The translations under genes and the position numbers were made by a program. The notes under the pieces were generated by a model. It was given only the letters and a program-made list of their open reading frames with translations, was not told the DNA's origin and made no database searches. This document shows positions 15,324 to 23,941 of a stretch of DNA of 64,000 nucleotides, piece after piece. Where the stretch lies: assembly GCF_001264245.1 (NCBI RefSeq), contig NZ_CP011339.1, forward strand, positions 1,550,001 through 1,614,000, read 5' to 3'. Source of the stretch: Microcystis panniformis FACHB-1757. GTDB taxonomy: Bacteria > Cyanobacteriota > Cyanobacteriia > Cyanobacteriales > Microcystaceae. The stretch's first letter is position 1. The number at the start of each line of letters is the position of its first letter.

Positions 15324-16568
15324 TTAATTCTGATTAGCGTCAGTGGCTGCGGCCATTTGCATTCTCTGCACCAGATTATCGAGGGCTAATTCTAGATGTA
15401 AACCGGCATCTACGGCGGTCCAACCCTGTTCGGTTAGGTGTCGCCATTCAAAGTGTAGGTGAGGACCGGTAGAAAGTCCCGTACTACCCACACGACCGAT
15501 AACCGCGCCCTGTTCCACCCATTCTCCCGGTTTGACGGTAATTTCCGAAAGGTGGGCATAACGAGATTCTTGACTACCATCGAGGTGACGTAAAATCACC
15601 GTTAATCCGTAACCTCCCAACCAGTCGGCGGTGGCCACTTCCCCTGCGTAGGCGGCTAATACAGGTGTTCCCATCGGTGCGCCTAAATCAGTACCCGCGT
15701 GCATGGCCCGATTCCCGGTGACTGGATGATTTCGCCACCCGAAAACCGAGGTAATTTGGGCAGGAAGAGCGAGGGGAAAGAGTAAATCGGTGCGTTGAGT
15801 TTGGTTAGAATCCGTGGGACTTAAACGGGTGGCCCGCTCATAGGTGGTTGCTTCGCTGATGGCCGCCACTTCTGCGCGAGTCACGGGGGCTAAAGCTAAT
15901 TTTACGCCATTCCATTCCGGGGGATTGAGGGCTACCACCTGACTGGGAATCACCGTCGGGGCGGCCAGACGTACCGGGGCGCTAGAGGCCACGAGGGTGG
16001 GGGCATAACGACGCAGGGAATTATTAGCGATAACCGGCTGATTTCGGGGCTGCCGTCCTACTCGCACGGCCGGATTAGGATTGAGACGCACCCGGGCCAG
16101 ATTAACCGGGGGTAAGGGTTTGGCCACAGTGCTGACCGGCTGACGACGGGGGGACCGGGCCGCCAGATTACAGCTACCTCCTACCAGTTGACCATTTTGG
16201 GCGATGGTTTGGCAACCACTGCGGCGCTCGGTGACGACAACGGAACTGGGGGGGTTAAAGTTTCTGGTATCGATAAAATTATTTTTACCGCCGGCCCGGG
16301 GGGCAAGGGTAGGCATATCGGTTTGATGGTTTTCGGGGATAGCCAGACGGGGGGCGGGATTAGTATTTTCTTTGATAACGGGGGCTTTTAGAGTCGGGGC
16401 GGCATTTTCCACTACCGGGGTTTCGCTGCCAGCTGCGGAATTAGCGATCGCATTGGGAGCAAGAGTGAGCAGACCGCCAATCACCAAACCGAGACCACTG
16501 CATAAACTCAACTTCTTTTTTAAGGATTTTCCGAGAAAAAGTTTCAATATCACCGATGAAGGATACAT
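15324..16568 (-). CDS. Secreted M23 (LytM-type) peptidoglycan peptidase
   Basis: 414 residues. An N-terminal basic segment and hydrophobic helix (LGLVIGGLLTLAPNAIANSA) indicate export to the periplasm. A long proline/alanine-rich linker (about 40-270) follows. The C-terminal M23 domain has the metal motif HPVTGNRAMHAGTDLG (HxxxD), a YAHLSE segment and GPHLHFEW (HxH), so the zinc ligands are complete and it may be an active endopeptidase acting on cross-links during cell-wall growth. It lies 45 bp downstream of birA on the same strand, so co-transcription is possible. The large linker is GC-rich and repetitive in Pro/Val/Arg. Confidence 0.9.
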   Translation of the reverse strand: MYPSSVILKLFLGKSLKKKLSLCSGLGLVIGGLLTLAPNAIANSAAGSETPVVENAAPTLKAPVIKENTNPAPRLAIPENHQTDMPTLAPRAGGKNNFIDTRNFNPPSSVVVTERRSGCQTIAQNGQLVGGSCNLAARSPRRQPVSTVAKPLPPVNLARVRLNPNPAVRVGRQPRNQPVIANNSLRRYAPTLVASSAPVRLAAPTVIPSQVVALNPPEWNGVKLALAPVTRAEVAAISEATTYERATRLSPTDSNQTQRTDLLFPLALPAQITSVFGWRNHPVTGNRAMHAGTDLGAPMGTPVLAAYAGEVATADWLGGYGLTVILRHLDGSQESRYAHLSEITVKPGEWVEQGAVIGRVGSTGLSTGPHLHFEWRHLTEQGWTAVDAGLHLELALDNLVQRMQMAAATDANQN

Positions 16569-16613
16569 AGGGCGGCCTCACTTCTCACAGTTTAGTCAAA
16601 AAAATATTTAGAC

Positions 16614-17327
16614 TCAATTATAGCCGAGACTGACCCTACCGGCCGGTATATAGATTTCGCTACTGGCATTGTCCGAGGTGAGTTTAACTTTTAGTTCCCC
16701 TCGATCGCTTACCCCCGTTATTATGCCCTGATAGCCCTCAAAAGCTATCTTTTGACCAAAATTGGCAAAAAGCTCTAAATAGGAGGCTAATAAGGCTTTT
16801 ATGCCGTGATGACAGTAATATTCATAGCCGTATAGGATAGCATCGCTGGTGAGAGAAGTTAACTGAGCGATCGAGGTGATTTTATTGCCAGTAAAAGCTT
16901 GTAAATTAATACCCGTGGGGGGGACGGGATTAGCCCAATTGATGCCCACTCCGATGACTGCTTGCGGGATGTTTTGACCCTGAATACGGGTTTCTAGGTT
17001 AATTCCCCCTAGTTTGCGCCCTAATAGGACTAAATCGTTCGGCCATTTGATTTTAACGGGTATTTCTTGACAATTGAGGTGATGAGCGATGCCCCAAACT
17101 GTAGCGAGAACGAGATGGGCAGATTTATCCACCTCTAAATCCAGATTTAACGCCAAAGATAAATATAATCCTCCCGGTTCAGAAATCCATTCCCGTCCCC
17201 ATTGTCCCCTCCCGGCACTTTGTTGACTAGCAGTCACCACAAAAGGCGGCTTTTCCCCCGACTCTAATAATTGCCATGCTTTAGTATTAGTGGAAGGTAA
17301 TCGCTCAAAGTGATGGATTTTGGTCAT
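16614..17327 (-). CDS. birA: Biotin--[acetyl-CoA-carboxylase] ligase (no HTH domain)
   Basis: 237 residues. Attaches biotin to the carrier protein of acetyl-CoA carboxylase. The catalytic motif GRGQWGREW (biotinyl-5'-AMP binding), KWPNDLVLLGRKLGGI and VIGVGINWANP are present. The family's DNA-binding N-terminus is missing: the protein begins directly with FERLPSTNTKAW, so it is a monofunctional ligase, as in most cyanobacteria, and not a repressor. It is followed at 45 bp by the M23 peptidase gene. The start ATG at 17327 is next to a GAATTAT repeat region. Confidence 0.92.
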   Translation of the reverse strand: MTKIHHFERLPSTNTKAWQLLESGEKPPFVVTASQQSAGRGQWGREWISEPGGLYLSLALNLDLEVDKSAHLVLATVWGIAHHLNCQEIPVKIKWPNDLVLLGRKLGGINLETRIQGQNIPQAVIGVGINWANPVPPTGINLQAFTGNKITSIAQLTSLTSDAILYGYEYYCHHGIKALLASYLELFANFGQKIAFEGYQGIITGVSDRGELKVKLTSDNASSEIYIPAGRVSLGYN

Positions 17328-17337
17328 AAATTGGGAA

Positions 17338-17629
17338 TTATGAATTATGAATTATGAAGTGGGGAGTATTTTCAGTGTTGCCAAAGGCACGGCGTAGCCG
17401 TCCAGTAAACAGTAAACAGTAATCAGTGACCTGATACTAAATCCGTTGAGTACAGGCTACATATCAGTACAGGCAAAAGGCAAGAGGCAAAAGGCAAAAG
17501 AGGGAATAGATAATCAGTTTTTAATAACCGGATTGAGTATGAAAACTCACATCTGATAACTGAATCACTGATAACTGATCACTGATAACTGGTCACTGAT
17601 AACTGATCACTGATCACTGATAACTGATT
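17338..17629. repeat. Intergenic repeat cluster
   Basis: No gene. Holds tandem GAATTAT (17336-17357), CAGTAAACAGTAAACAGTAATCAG (17401-17425, shown in short units), AGGCAAAAGGCAAGAGG units (17468-17500) and a heptamer-like array of CACTGATAACTGAT (17551-17629). The array runs into the 3' end of the phosphatase gene that stops at 17628. Confidence 0.75.
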
Positions 17630-18272
17630 AGGTGCAGGGGAGAGAACGCAGGTACTCACTGAGGTGGGAACGTAAACCGATGCCATGGAAAAGCGGGCCA
17701 CGACTGCCTAATTCGACGATACTGACGGCGGCCACGGGCATTTCAAACCGATCGCGATAACGGCCCACATCGATACCCATCAGACTACAGAGCATGATCC
17801 GGATGGTGGCCTTGTGGGAAACAATCAGGATATTGCCATCACTGTGGGTGTGTTCAATTTCCTCCAAAACGGCCGCGGAACGACGGGCGATATCGATGCC
17901 CCTTTCCCCGTTGGGGGGAGCATTCCAAGCGGGATCCGTCAACCAACGCACATAGAGATCATGATATTGATGATCAATATCGTTAGGGTGCATTCCTTCC
18001 CAAAGACCATAACCGATCTCTTGTAATCCCTGCCGGATTTCTAATTTCAGTCCCACCGCTTCACAGAGAGGTTTAGCGGTTTGAATAGCTCTTTGGAGGG
18101 GACTGACATAGGCCGCGCGCCAAGGTAAAGAACGATAGACATCGGCGAATTCCTCCGCCATTTCGATGCCTTCGGCAGTCAAACCGGGATCATTTTCTGG
18201 AGTACCACAGTATCCCCCCGTTTTGCTATAGGCTGTCTGTCCGTGTCGCAGAAAATATAACATCAAGCACAT
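17628..18272 (-). CDS. Histidine phosphatase (phosphoglycerate-mutase-like), paralogue 1
   Basis: 214 residues. The catalytic phosphohistidine motif LRHGQT is at the N-terminus and the second histidine in ILIVSHKATIRIMLCSLMG. SPLQRAIQTAKPL carries the phosphate-binding arginine and EIGYGLWEG the conserved acidic region. Members act as cofactor-dependent phosphoglycerate mutases or as phosphatases on small molecules, and substrate cannot be told by eye. It is a tandem paralogue of the next gene (18322-18960). An alternative start, MLYFLRHG, lies three codons in. Confidence 0.88.
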   Translation of the reverse strand: MCLMLYFLRHGQTAYSKTGGYCGTPENDPGLTAEGIEMAEEFADVYRSLPWRAAYVSPLQRAIQTAKPLCEAVGLKLEIRQGLQEIGYGLWEGMHPNDIDHQYHDLYVRWLTDPAWNAPPNGERGIDIARRSAAVLEEIEHTHSDGNILIVSHKATIRIMLCSLMGIDVGRYRDRFEMPVAAVSIVELGSRGPLFHGIGLRSHLSEYLRSLPCT

Positions 18273-18321
18273 AGTTTTTCAGGAGACCAAATCCGGGGTT
18301 TCCCTGGTTGCTGTTGACTGG

Positions 18322-18960
18322 TTAGGTTCCCGCTCGGGAGCGCAGGTCATTGCGGATGTGAGAGCGATCGCCCATGACTTGAAAGAGGGGACCATGTTCG
18401 GCTAATTCGACGATCGTTACCGAGGCCACGGGCATGGCAATTCGATCGCGATAACGGCCGATATCAATGCCTAAAAGAGAACATAACACGATTCGGATCG
18501 TTGCTTTATGGGAAACGATCAAAATATGGCCATCATCGTGATGATGGTCGATTTCCTCTAATACTTCCGAACTACGACGAGCGATATCGATGCCTTTTTC
18601 GCCTCCTGTGGGAGAATTCCAGCCTGGATCTGCTAACCAGCGCACATAATCATCATGAAACTCCTGATTAACCTCGGCTGCGGTTTTTCCCTCCCATTGA
18701 CCGTAGGCAATCTCTTTTAATCCTTCCCGTTTGTGGATGGGAATACCTAAGAGTTCGCTTAAAGGGGTGGCCGTGGCCATGGTGCGCTTGAGGGGACTAG
18801 AATAGATACCTGTCCAAGGCACATCTCGATAGGCAAGGGCGAAATCCTTGGCCATTTCATAGCCGGCCGGGGTTAGTTCCAAGTCTAATCGACCGCAAAA
18901 ACTACCCGTTTGACTGGCTGTAGTTTCGCCATGACGCAAAAAGTAAAGTTTTAGACTCAT
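18322..18960 (-). CDS. Histidine phosphatase (phosphoglycerate-mutase-like), paralogue 2
   Basis: 212 residues, same family and domain order as its neighbour at 17628-18272: LRHGET, SPLKRTMATATPL, EIAYGQWEGKTAAE, and the C-terminal SHKATIRIVLCSLLGIDIGR. The two share most of their core (for example GEKGIDIARRSSEVLEEI here against GERGIDIARRSAAVLEEI), so they are a tandem duplication that has diverged at the N-terminus (SFCGRLDLELTPAGYE against GYCGTPENDPGLTAEG). AGAGGA precedes the ATG. With 49 bp between them they probably form one transcript, this gene first. Confidence 0.88.
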   Translation of the reverse strand: MSLKLYFLRHGETTASQTGSFCGRLDLELTPAGYEMAKDFALAYRDVPWTGIYSSPLKRTMATATPLSELLGIPIHKREGLKEIAYGQWEGKTAAEVNQEFHDDYVRWLADPGWNSPTGGEKGIDIARRSSEVLEEIDHHHDDGHILIVSHKATIRIVLCSLLGIDIGRYRDRIAMPVASVTIVELAEHGPLFQVMGDRSHIRNDLRSRAGT

Positions 18961-19265
18961 TTTTTAGGTTCCTCTTAATATTTGTGACTCTCTCCCACCT
19001 ATAGTGATACTAAATCTTGTTTAAAAAGTACAGGAGAGCAGGGAGCGGGGAGAAACAATTTAAGCTGTTCGTAATTTAAATTGCTTGTTGAGATCAGGCG
19101 GTCGGCAGGGGGCGGTCGGCGGTCGGAAAAATCGAATATGCAATTTAGATTCAAAACAGCTTAGTTGTAAAATATCTACATCTATCAGCCACTTATCTAT
19201 AGTTTTGTAACGGCAATTTTTGCTAAAAATCAATAAGTGTAAACTTTAATCACAAGCTCGATCGA

Positions 19266-19624
19266 GTCCCGACAAAGGTGTTATCTTAAAAACATAAGGC
19301 ACAAAGGAAGCGACTCAACTTCCTTCCGGGCAAAAAGACCTAGAGCGTGTGCCGCCTGCTCTAGATCAACGCAACAGCTAAATCGGACACAGATTCTCAA
19401 AGTTTGTAAAGTAAAGTATGGTTTCGCCTCTGTTGCTCGATATAGGACAGATGGAGTGAGCCGTAATCAGCACCTGAGTCGGTAAACTGAGAAATCTTGA
19501 TAGTTGACAGATAGACTGTTGTGGGTTCTGTAAACCTCTATTGTATTGAGTCCGTTAAACTTTTAGGAGTCCATATCGTTTGTACAAGATGAAGCCCGCC
19601 TCCCTAGGCGGGCCTATTGTGTTT
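19266..19624 (+). ncRNA. Probable structured non-coding RNA ending in a terminator
   Basis: A 660-bp gap (18961-19624) lacks any credible gene, yet ends with a strong plus-strand intrinsic terminator although the next gene downstream is on the minus strand. Ahead of the terminator are several stems: AAGGAAG/CTTCCTT (about 19313-19334), CTAGAGC/GCTCTAG (about 19341-19365), and GGACTCAAT-like pairs near 19550-19572. The base composition is more balanced than the surrounding spacer. I could not match it to tmRNA, RNase P RNA or SRP RNA by conserved motifs; 6S RNA or a lineage-specific small RNA is possible. The 5' end is a guess; TATCTTAA near 19281 could be a -10 box. Confidence 0.45.
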
Positions 19625-19626
19625 TT
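19594..19626 (+). terminator. Intrinsic terminator of the plus-strand RNA
   Basis: GCCCGCCT (19594-19601), loop CCCT, AGGCGGGC (19606-19613), then CTATTGTGTTTTT. The T-run is on the plus-strand side only. The minus-strand gene that stops at 19625 would meet no T-run after this stem, so the terminator belongs to a plus-strand transcript. Confidence 0.75.
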
Positions 19627-20044
19627 AGAAAACCGCCACGAGATATTCCTGTAATTGCAATTGATAACCTGCCTGTAGCTGACAGGGATAATCAAGGGAA
19701 AACTCAGGTAAAGCTAATAGAGAACTTTTTTGACAACTAACTAACGCCACATCGAAGCGACAGCTTAAATCAGACCATTGGGGATAAAAGGCGAGAAATA
19801 TCTGGGCAGCTTGGTAAATTTTACCTTGTTTACGGTCATTGATCGCTAATTTGCCCCCTAAATCCCAATTGCCAGCACTGCGGGTTTTCACCTCGACGAA
19901 AGCGAGAGTCGCTTGGGATTTAGACAAGACGATTAAATCGATTTCACCGCCAGCACTACGCCAACGACGCTGGAGAATATGCCATTGCTGTAATTGCAAC
20001 CAATCCGCCACCAAATTTTCGCCCAATTCCCCCACGGTTGTCAT
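19625..20044 (-). CDS. YraN/UPF0102 family putative nuclease
   Basis: 139 residues. The conserved start GELGENLVADWLQLQQWHIL is followed by the PD-(D/E)XK-type core: RRWRSAGGEIDLIVLSK (acidic GEID) and LAFVEVKTRS (EVK). This family has a Holliday-junction-resolvase-like fold; cellular function is not established. Length is somewhat longer than the usual ~120. The start ATG is immediately next to a heptamer repeat array (20049-20178), which occupies the promoter position. The terminator just past its stop belongs to the convergent non-coding RNA. Confidence 0.88.
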   Translation of the reverse strand: MTTVGELGENLVADWLQLQQWHILQRRWRSAGGEIDLIVLSKSQATLAFVEVKTRSAGNWDLGGKLAINDRKQGKIYQAAQIFLAFYPQWSDLSCRFDVALVSCQKSSLLALPEFSLDYPCQLQAGYQLQLQEYLVAVF

Positions 20045-20048
20045 ATTC

Positions 20049-20178
20049 AGTTATCAGTTATCAGTGGTCAGTTATCAGTGGTCAGTTATCAGTTATCAGT
20101 TATCAGTTATCAGTTATCAGTTATCAGTTATCAGTGGTCAGTTATCAGTTATCAGTTATCAGTTATCAGTTATCAGTG
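20049..20178. repeat. Heptamer tandem array (TTATCAG with TGGTCAG variants)
   Basis: About eighteen consecutive 7-bp units, mostly CAGTTAT with a few CAGTGGT. The array is open in all three plus-strand frames because 7 is not a multiple of 3, which creates false frames rich in SYQLSVI. It begins 4 bp from the YraN start codon. Confidence 0.9.
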
Positions 20179-20246
20179 AACAATATTGATTTATTATCCT
20201 GTCTTCTGACTCCAAACTACTGATTACTGTTCACTGAATCACTGGA

Positions 20247-20623
20247 TTACAAAAGTCCTTCTAGACGACGACGGATGCTGTCTAACTCCGCATCGGGAAT
20301 CTCAGAAAACTCCTCCTCGGCGGGGGGACTTCCTCTTTTTGCCAATCCAACTCCTCGGCATTGCTTTCGGGGGGAATTACCAACATACCCGCTGCAATCA
20401 TTTCCGCTTGATAGCCGGCGCCGCGACAAAATTCTGCCACTTCCTCGGAATCAATTTTCTCTACCGTGGGAGTCGGAAAATCCTGTGCCTCTAACAGCAG
20501 AGCATAACGGGTGGCATCATCTTCCGATTCAAACATCAACACCTTATTGATAGCTCCCATTTGAATGGTGTGGATACCTTCGTTTTCTGTGCCTGCGTTA
20601 AAAAGTAGTACAAATACACGCAT
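20247..20623 (-). CDS. DUF3110 protein, frameshifted near its C-terminus
   Basis: Conserved cyanobacterial protein of unknown function: MRVFVLLFNAGTENEGIHTI is followed by a segment typical of DUF3110 (MFESEDDATRYALLLEAQDF, then VEKIDSEEVAEFCRGAGY). In the reading frame from the start the protein ends at 20282 as EEVPPPRRSFLRFPMRS. A shift of one base in the six-base C/G run at 20322-20327 instead gives AEEEFSEIPDAELDSIRRRL, EGLL and a stop at 20247. That ending looks like the real conserved C-terminus, so one base is probably missing here, in the genome or in the assembly. Its location and partners are unknown. Confidence 0.82.
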
Positions 20624-20702
20624 AATTACTATTAGCGATCGATAAGCGGTGGTCGTCTATACTCATTTTACCCCCCTTCTCGATCGCTAATCCTGAGCAA
20701 TT

Positions 20703-21164
20703 TTAGTTTCTAGTCAACCACTTTTGACCGTTAAGCCGTTGCAGGGTGTAAAACAACAGTAAATCAAGACTAACTTTCCTTTCATCGATCATAAATGATT
20801 CAAGTGTACTAGGTTGAGCACCGCCCTCAGCTTGAGAAAAAGCTTTTTTACCATTGATGTTTTCTTCCAAAAAATAAATGCTAAATTGACGCATTCCCTC
20901 GAGCCAATTGCCAGTTAACTGCCAACAGGGAGAGCTAGAAAAGCCCTGCACGGGAATTTTATCCTGTTTAAAGGACAGCTTTATATCACTTATACCGAGC
21001 TTTTGCAAGGCTGCCGCCAGTGCGGGCTGAAAATGCTGCTCAATAAATTGAGCGAAGGGTTTTTCCTCGACGGTTGGCTCCTTGGGTTTTTTAGCAGCCG
21101 CAGGTTGAGCCGGTTTTGCTGCTTCTGCTGCCGGAGTTGCGGGGGTGGTGGTTTCTTCTGCCAT
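20703..21164 (-). CDS. DUF2996 protein
   Basis: 153 residues. An alanine/proline-rich low-complexity N-terminus (about 1-36) precedes a compact domain from KPFAQFIEQHFQPALAAALQ to LLLFYTLQRLNGQKWLTRN, the DUF2996 pattern found across cyanobacteria and chloroplasts. No signal peptide or membrane segment is visible, so it is probably cytoplasmic. Its function is not known. It lies 79 bp upstream of the DUF3110 gene on the same strand, and the two could be co-transcribed. Confidence 0.85.
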   Translation of the reverse strand: MAEETTTPATPAAEAAKPAQPAAAKKPKEPTVEEKPFAQFIEQHFQPALAAALQKLGISDIKLSFKQDKIPVQGFSSSPCWQLTGNWLEGMRQFSIYFLEENINGKKAFSQAEGGAQPSTLESFMIDERKVSLDLLLFYTLQRLNGQKWLTRN

Positions 21165-21542
21165 AGGAATTAATCAGGAATGGGTAGGTAGCTACAATTA
21201 TATTTTCTCCCGGGTTATCAGCTATCAGTTTTTTTAGCTATCAGCTTTGATTTACCCGATTAATTAGCGATTTTTTTAGTGACGGCGTTTCTCATAAATA
21301 TGAAGTATAACCGGACAGGGCATCGTCTCGGAGTCTCCCCAAAACAAAAACCTCCTACCAGCGACCGGCGGTTTGATGAGCTTATTTTACCGTGAATGAC
21401 TATGTTTGACTATATTTTTATTTAAACTTGACAATACTTCCGCAGATTTGCTCCAGTCTTAGAGCTTATTTATCAAGTAAACATTAAAATAAATGTAGGG
21501 CGATCGAGGAATTATCACCCTAGTTTTTCTGACAGGGATTTC
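21165..21542. other. Intergenic, no gene seen
   Basis: Contains two TATCAGCTATCAG units near 21218-21247 and a short motif GGCATCGTCTCGGAGTCTCC (21319-21338) whose near reverse complement is at 29343-29365. Around 21425 there is TTGACAATACTTCC, a -35-like box with no convincing -10 box. Nothing else is supported. Confidence 0.5.
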
Positions 21543-21920
21543 TTATTTTCCGCAGTCATAATAGCTTATGCCACTTTCTTCACCTTTCTGTGTTCTCCAA
21601 TTGGGACACCACTCGTTAAGAGGGACGACAAATGAGCCTCTTTTATATTCATCCTCTATTATTGGTCGAGCGTTATCAGCATCTTGCTTGCTTGGGAATA
21701 AGATGACACTCACATAAAATCCTTTTCGTTTAAATAGCTTATTTTTGCCTCGATATTGTGGCAATCGTCTTGGTAGTTGTTCCATTTCCCATTGTGCTTC
21801 TTGAATGCCTCGATCTGAACCATAAACAACACCATGGGATGGAGTTTGGGAAGATACTTGGCCAGCAAGACCAATACTTAATATCAAAGTAGCTAAAATT
21901 AAACACTCTCGATTCTTCAT
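21543..21920 (-). CDS. Secreted protein of unknown function
   Basis: 125 residues with a Sec signal peptide (CLILATLILSIGLAGQVSSQ). The mature part, EAQWEMEQLPRRLPQYRGKN then FYVSVILFPSKQDADNARPI, recalls the alternating pattern of SPOR-like domains found after peptidoglycan-associated regions, but the match is weak. Two cysteines (EWCPNW, YYDCGK) could form a disulfide. It lies upstream of no obvious partner: the pentapeptide gene on its other side is separated by a MITE. Function not recognised. Confidence 0.65.
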   Translation of the reverse strand: MKNRECLILATLILSIGLAGQVSSQTPSHGVVYGSDRGIQEAQWEMEQLPRRLPQYRGKNKLFKRKGFYVSVILFPSKQDADNARPIIEDEYKRGSFVVPLNEWCPNWRTQKGEESGISYYDCGK

Positions 21921-21977
21921 ACTATTTGGCTCCTTATAATTGTTAAATAAGTTTCAAATTTATTGGCTACTCTCAAG

Positions 21978-22159
21978 GGGAGCATCTCACCTTTGCAATG
22001 AGCATAAATACTTAGTGGAAAAATAGGCTTTTCGAGGGTAATTCTTGTTTTAATTCTCCATGTACGCAGTCTTTAAAAGCCTCTATTTCGTTCCAAGACA
22101 CGATTAAGAGTGGCTTTTAGGCTAAGTATAATTACTCATCGCGTAAATGAGATGCTCCC
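21978..22159. mobile_element. MITE, GGGAGCATCTCA ends, copy 2 (182 bp)
   Basis: The same 12-bp inverted ends as the element at 10881-11001 (GGGAGCATCTCA at 21978-21989, TGAGATGCTCCC at 22148-22159), with a 9-bp duplication ACTCTCAAG on each side (21969-21977 and 22160-22168). The insertion lies in the last codons of the pentapeptide-repeat gene and supplies its present stop codon. The interior is non-coding. Confidence 0.9.
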
Positions 22160-23659
22160 ACTCTCAAGTCTTTTCTCGCATTTCTTAATAGTTGTCTTAA
22201 AGGGTATAGTGTTTAAAACAATTTCTCCTTTGGTAACACAAGCATCATCAAGTTTAGTTTCTGGTGAAATTGTTATCTTTGTTGTCTCGACATTATCAAA
22301 ATTTGCACTCGTTAAATTCGTATTAGATAAATCTACATCAGTCATTTGACTCTTGATAAATTTTGCACCCTGCATATCAGCACCAGTGAAATAAACATCT
22401 GTTAGATTCGCTTCACTAAAATCAGATTCTCGTAGTTGTGAACCCTCAAATAATTTTACTTTTTTAATATTAGAGTTCGTTATGTCCGCTTTATCAATTA
22501 CTACTCCTAATGGCTTTTTATTCACCGTCTCAACTTGATCAACATCATTTAATACCATACCTTTGAGATTGGCTCCATATAAGTTAATTTCTGGCTGAGG
22601 ATATGGCTTGTTATTATCAACAGTAATTAATTGCGATTCAGCTAAATAAATGATAACTTTTCCTTTACGTTTGCCATCTAATTGTTCTAAAACAGAGAGA
22701 GTTAAAGCTTGAGCGGTCGGTCTAAATTCTGTCAGTAACCTTTCCTCTGAATTTGATTCTTTAGAACCGGGTGTTTGTTTGCTTTTTTTTGTCTCTACAA
22801 TTAAATCTTGCATTTTGGAAAAATAATCCGTCAAAATCTCCTGATGTTTCTGCTCTTGTGCAATTTGAGAATCTCTAAAGTCGGCTGCAGAATTCAGATA
22901 GAAAGCACCCAGAGCTAACATTAGAGGTACTATCAATAATTGTAGCCAATCCCAAAAACTTTTTTTCTGAAAGCCCGACCATTTAAAATTTGCTATCCAG
23001 TTCGATACTATCGCTACAATGGCTAGAATAAGTAGGAATAATAATAAGAAAAGTATCCATCTTAGCCAGGGCATATCAGGGACGAACCCATAACCATCAT
23101 TTATTAGACCAATCGCAACAACTATTAAAAAGGTAAACAAAGACAAGAATATGTACGGCCAATTTTTTCGATTGCCTAAAAAATCTCCAAGTTTGCTATG
23201 TTGAAGCTTCGGTGCAAATAGCTTTAAATAATCCTCATAACTTAGGTCGGGGCGAATTAGTTTTGTATCTCCAGAATAGTGATAATCTGGATTGCCTGTC
23301 AATATCTGGAAAGCCAATTCCTTACCCGTAATTGTTTTCTGAGATGAGTTTTCTGGTAAATCATCTAACCATCTTAAGGCATATTTAAGTCGTTCTATAA
23401 CTTCGTCGCTTTCAAAGGGTGATTTAACATCAGGAAGAATTCTCAGGTCAAAATCACGAATATCGTGGCGTTTTAGGAGTTGCAGTTCTTGTTTTTCTAG
23501 ATTTCCCAAACTAAAGAAATGCGTGTCCGATAAGCCAATTCTATAATGCCACGTTTGATATTTTTCTCGCCATTCGACCAGCTTGCCATAATATTCACTT
23601 TCCGGTCGCACATTTTCTTCAATGCCGATAATTAAAGAAGCCAACTCTGAAGCTATCAT
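22136..23659 (-). CDS. Membrane protein with C-terminal pentapeptide repeats
   Basis: 507 residues. Residues 1-160 form a soluble region of unknown type. Three membrane helices follow (WPYIFLSLFTFLIVVAIGLI, then WILFLLLFLLILAIVAIVSN, then LQLLIVPLMLALGAFYL). The C-terminal part, from about 370, has pentapeptide-like repeats (LYGANLKGMVLND, SDFSEANLTDVYFTGADMQG, TDVDLSNTNLTSANFDN), which fold as a right-handed beta-helix. The protein now ends ...KRLESGSISFTR because a MITE inserted in its final codons. Without the MITE it would read KRLESSQ and stop. Function unknown; the layout suggests a membrane-anchored scaffold. Confidence 0.85.
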   Translation of the reverse strand: MIASELASLIIGIEENVRPESEYYGKLVEWREKYQTWHYRIGLSDTHFFSLGNLEKQELQLLKRHDIRDFDLRILPDVKSPFESDEVIERLKYALRWLDDLPENSSQKTITGKELAFQILTGNPDYHYSGDTKLIRPDLSYEDYLKLFAPKLQHSKLGDFLGNRKNWPYIFLSLFTFLIVVAIGLINDGYGFVPDMPWLRWILFLLLFLLILAIVAIVSNWIANFKWSGFQKKSFWDWLQLLIVPLMLALGAFYLNSAADFRDSQIAQEQKHQEILTDYFSKMQDLIVETKKSKQTPGSKESNSEERLLTEFRPTAQALTLSVLEQLDGKRKGKVIIYLAESQLITVDNNKPYPQPEINLYGANLKGMVLNDVDQVETVNKKPLGVVIDKADITNSNIKKVKLFEGSQLRESDFSEANLTDVYFTGADMQGAKFIKSQMTDVDLSNTNLTSANFDNVETTKITISPETKLDDACVTKGEIVLNTIPFKTTIKKCEKRLESGSISFTR

Positions 23660-23941
23660 TAATATAACCCCCTGTTATTTATGTTATTTTTATAAAAAGT
23701 TAGAGAGAGTTTGAATATCCGTGAGGACTAGCATTATACACTATACACCTATCCCTCAGAATAGCAGAAAGTCCTTAACCAGAGACATTTACTTAGTACA
23801 ATTTTACTTTTCTCGTCCTTAAAAATTGACTGTTTATATGATGAGTTTGTTTCTGGATTAGATCAGATTTATCGCCCAGTTTGGTTGATATTTTTTAAGG
23901 ATGAACTTGTCTTTTATCTTGATGAAATAATCCAGATTTTA

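Noticed and set aside
19839..20223. Overlapping plus-strand frames rich in SYQLSVI
   Set aside because: Produced by the 7-bp tandem array, which has no stop in any plus-strand frame.
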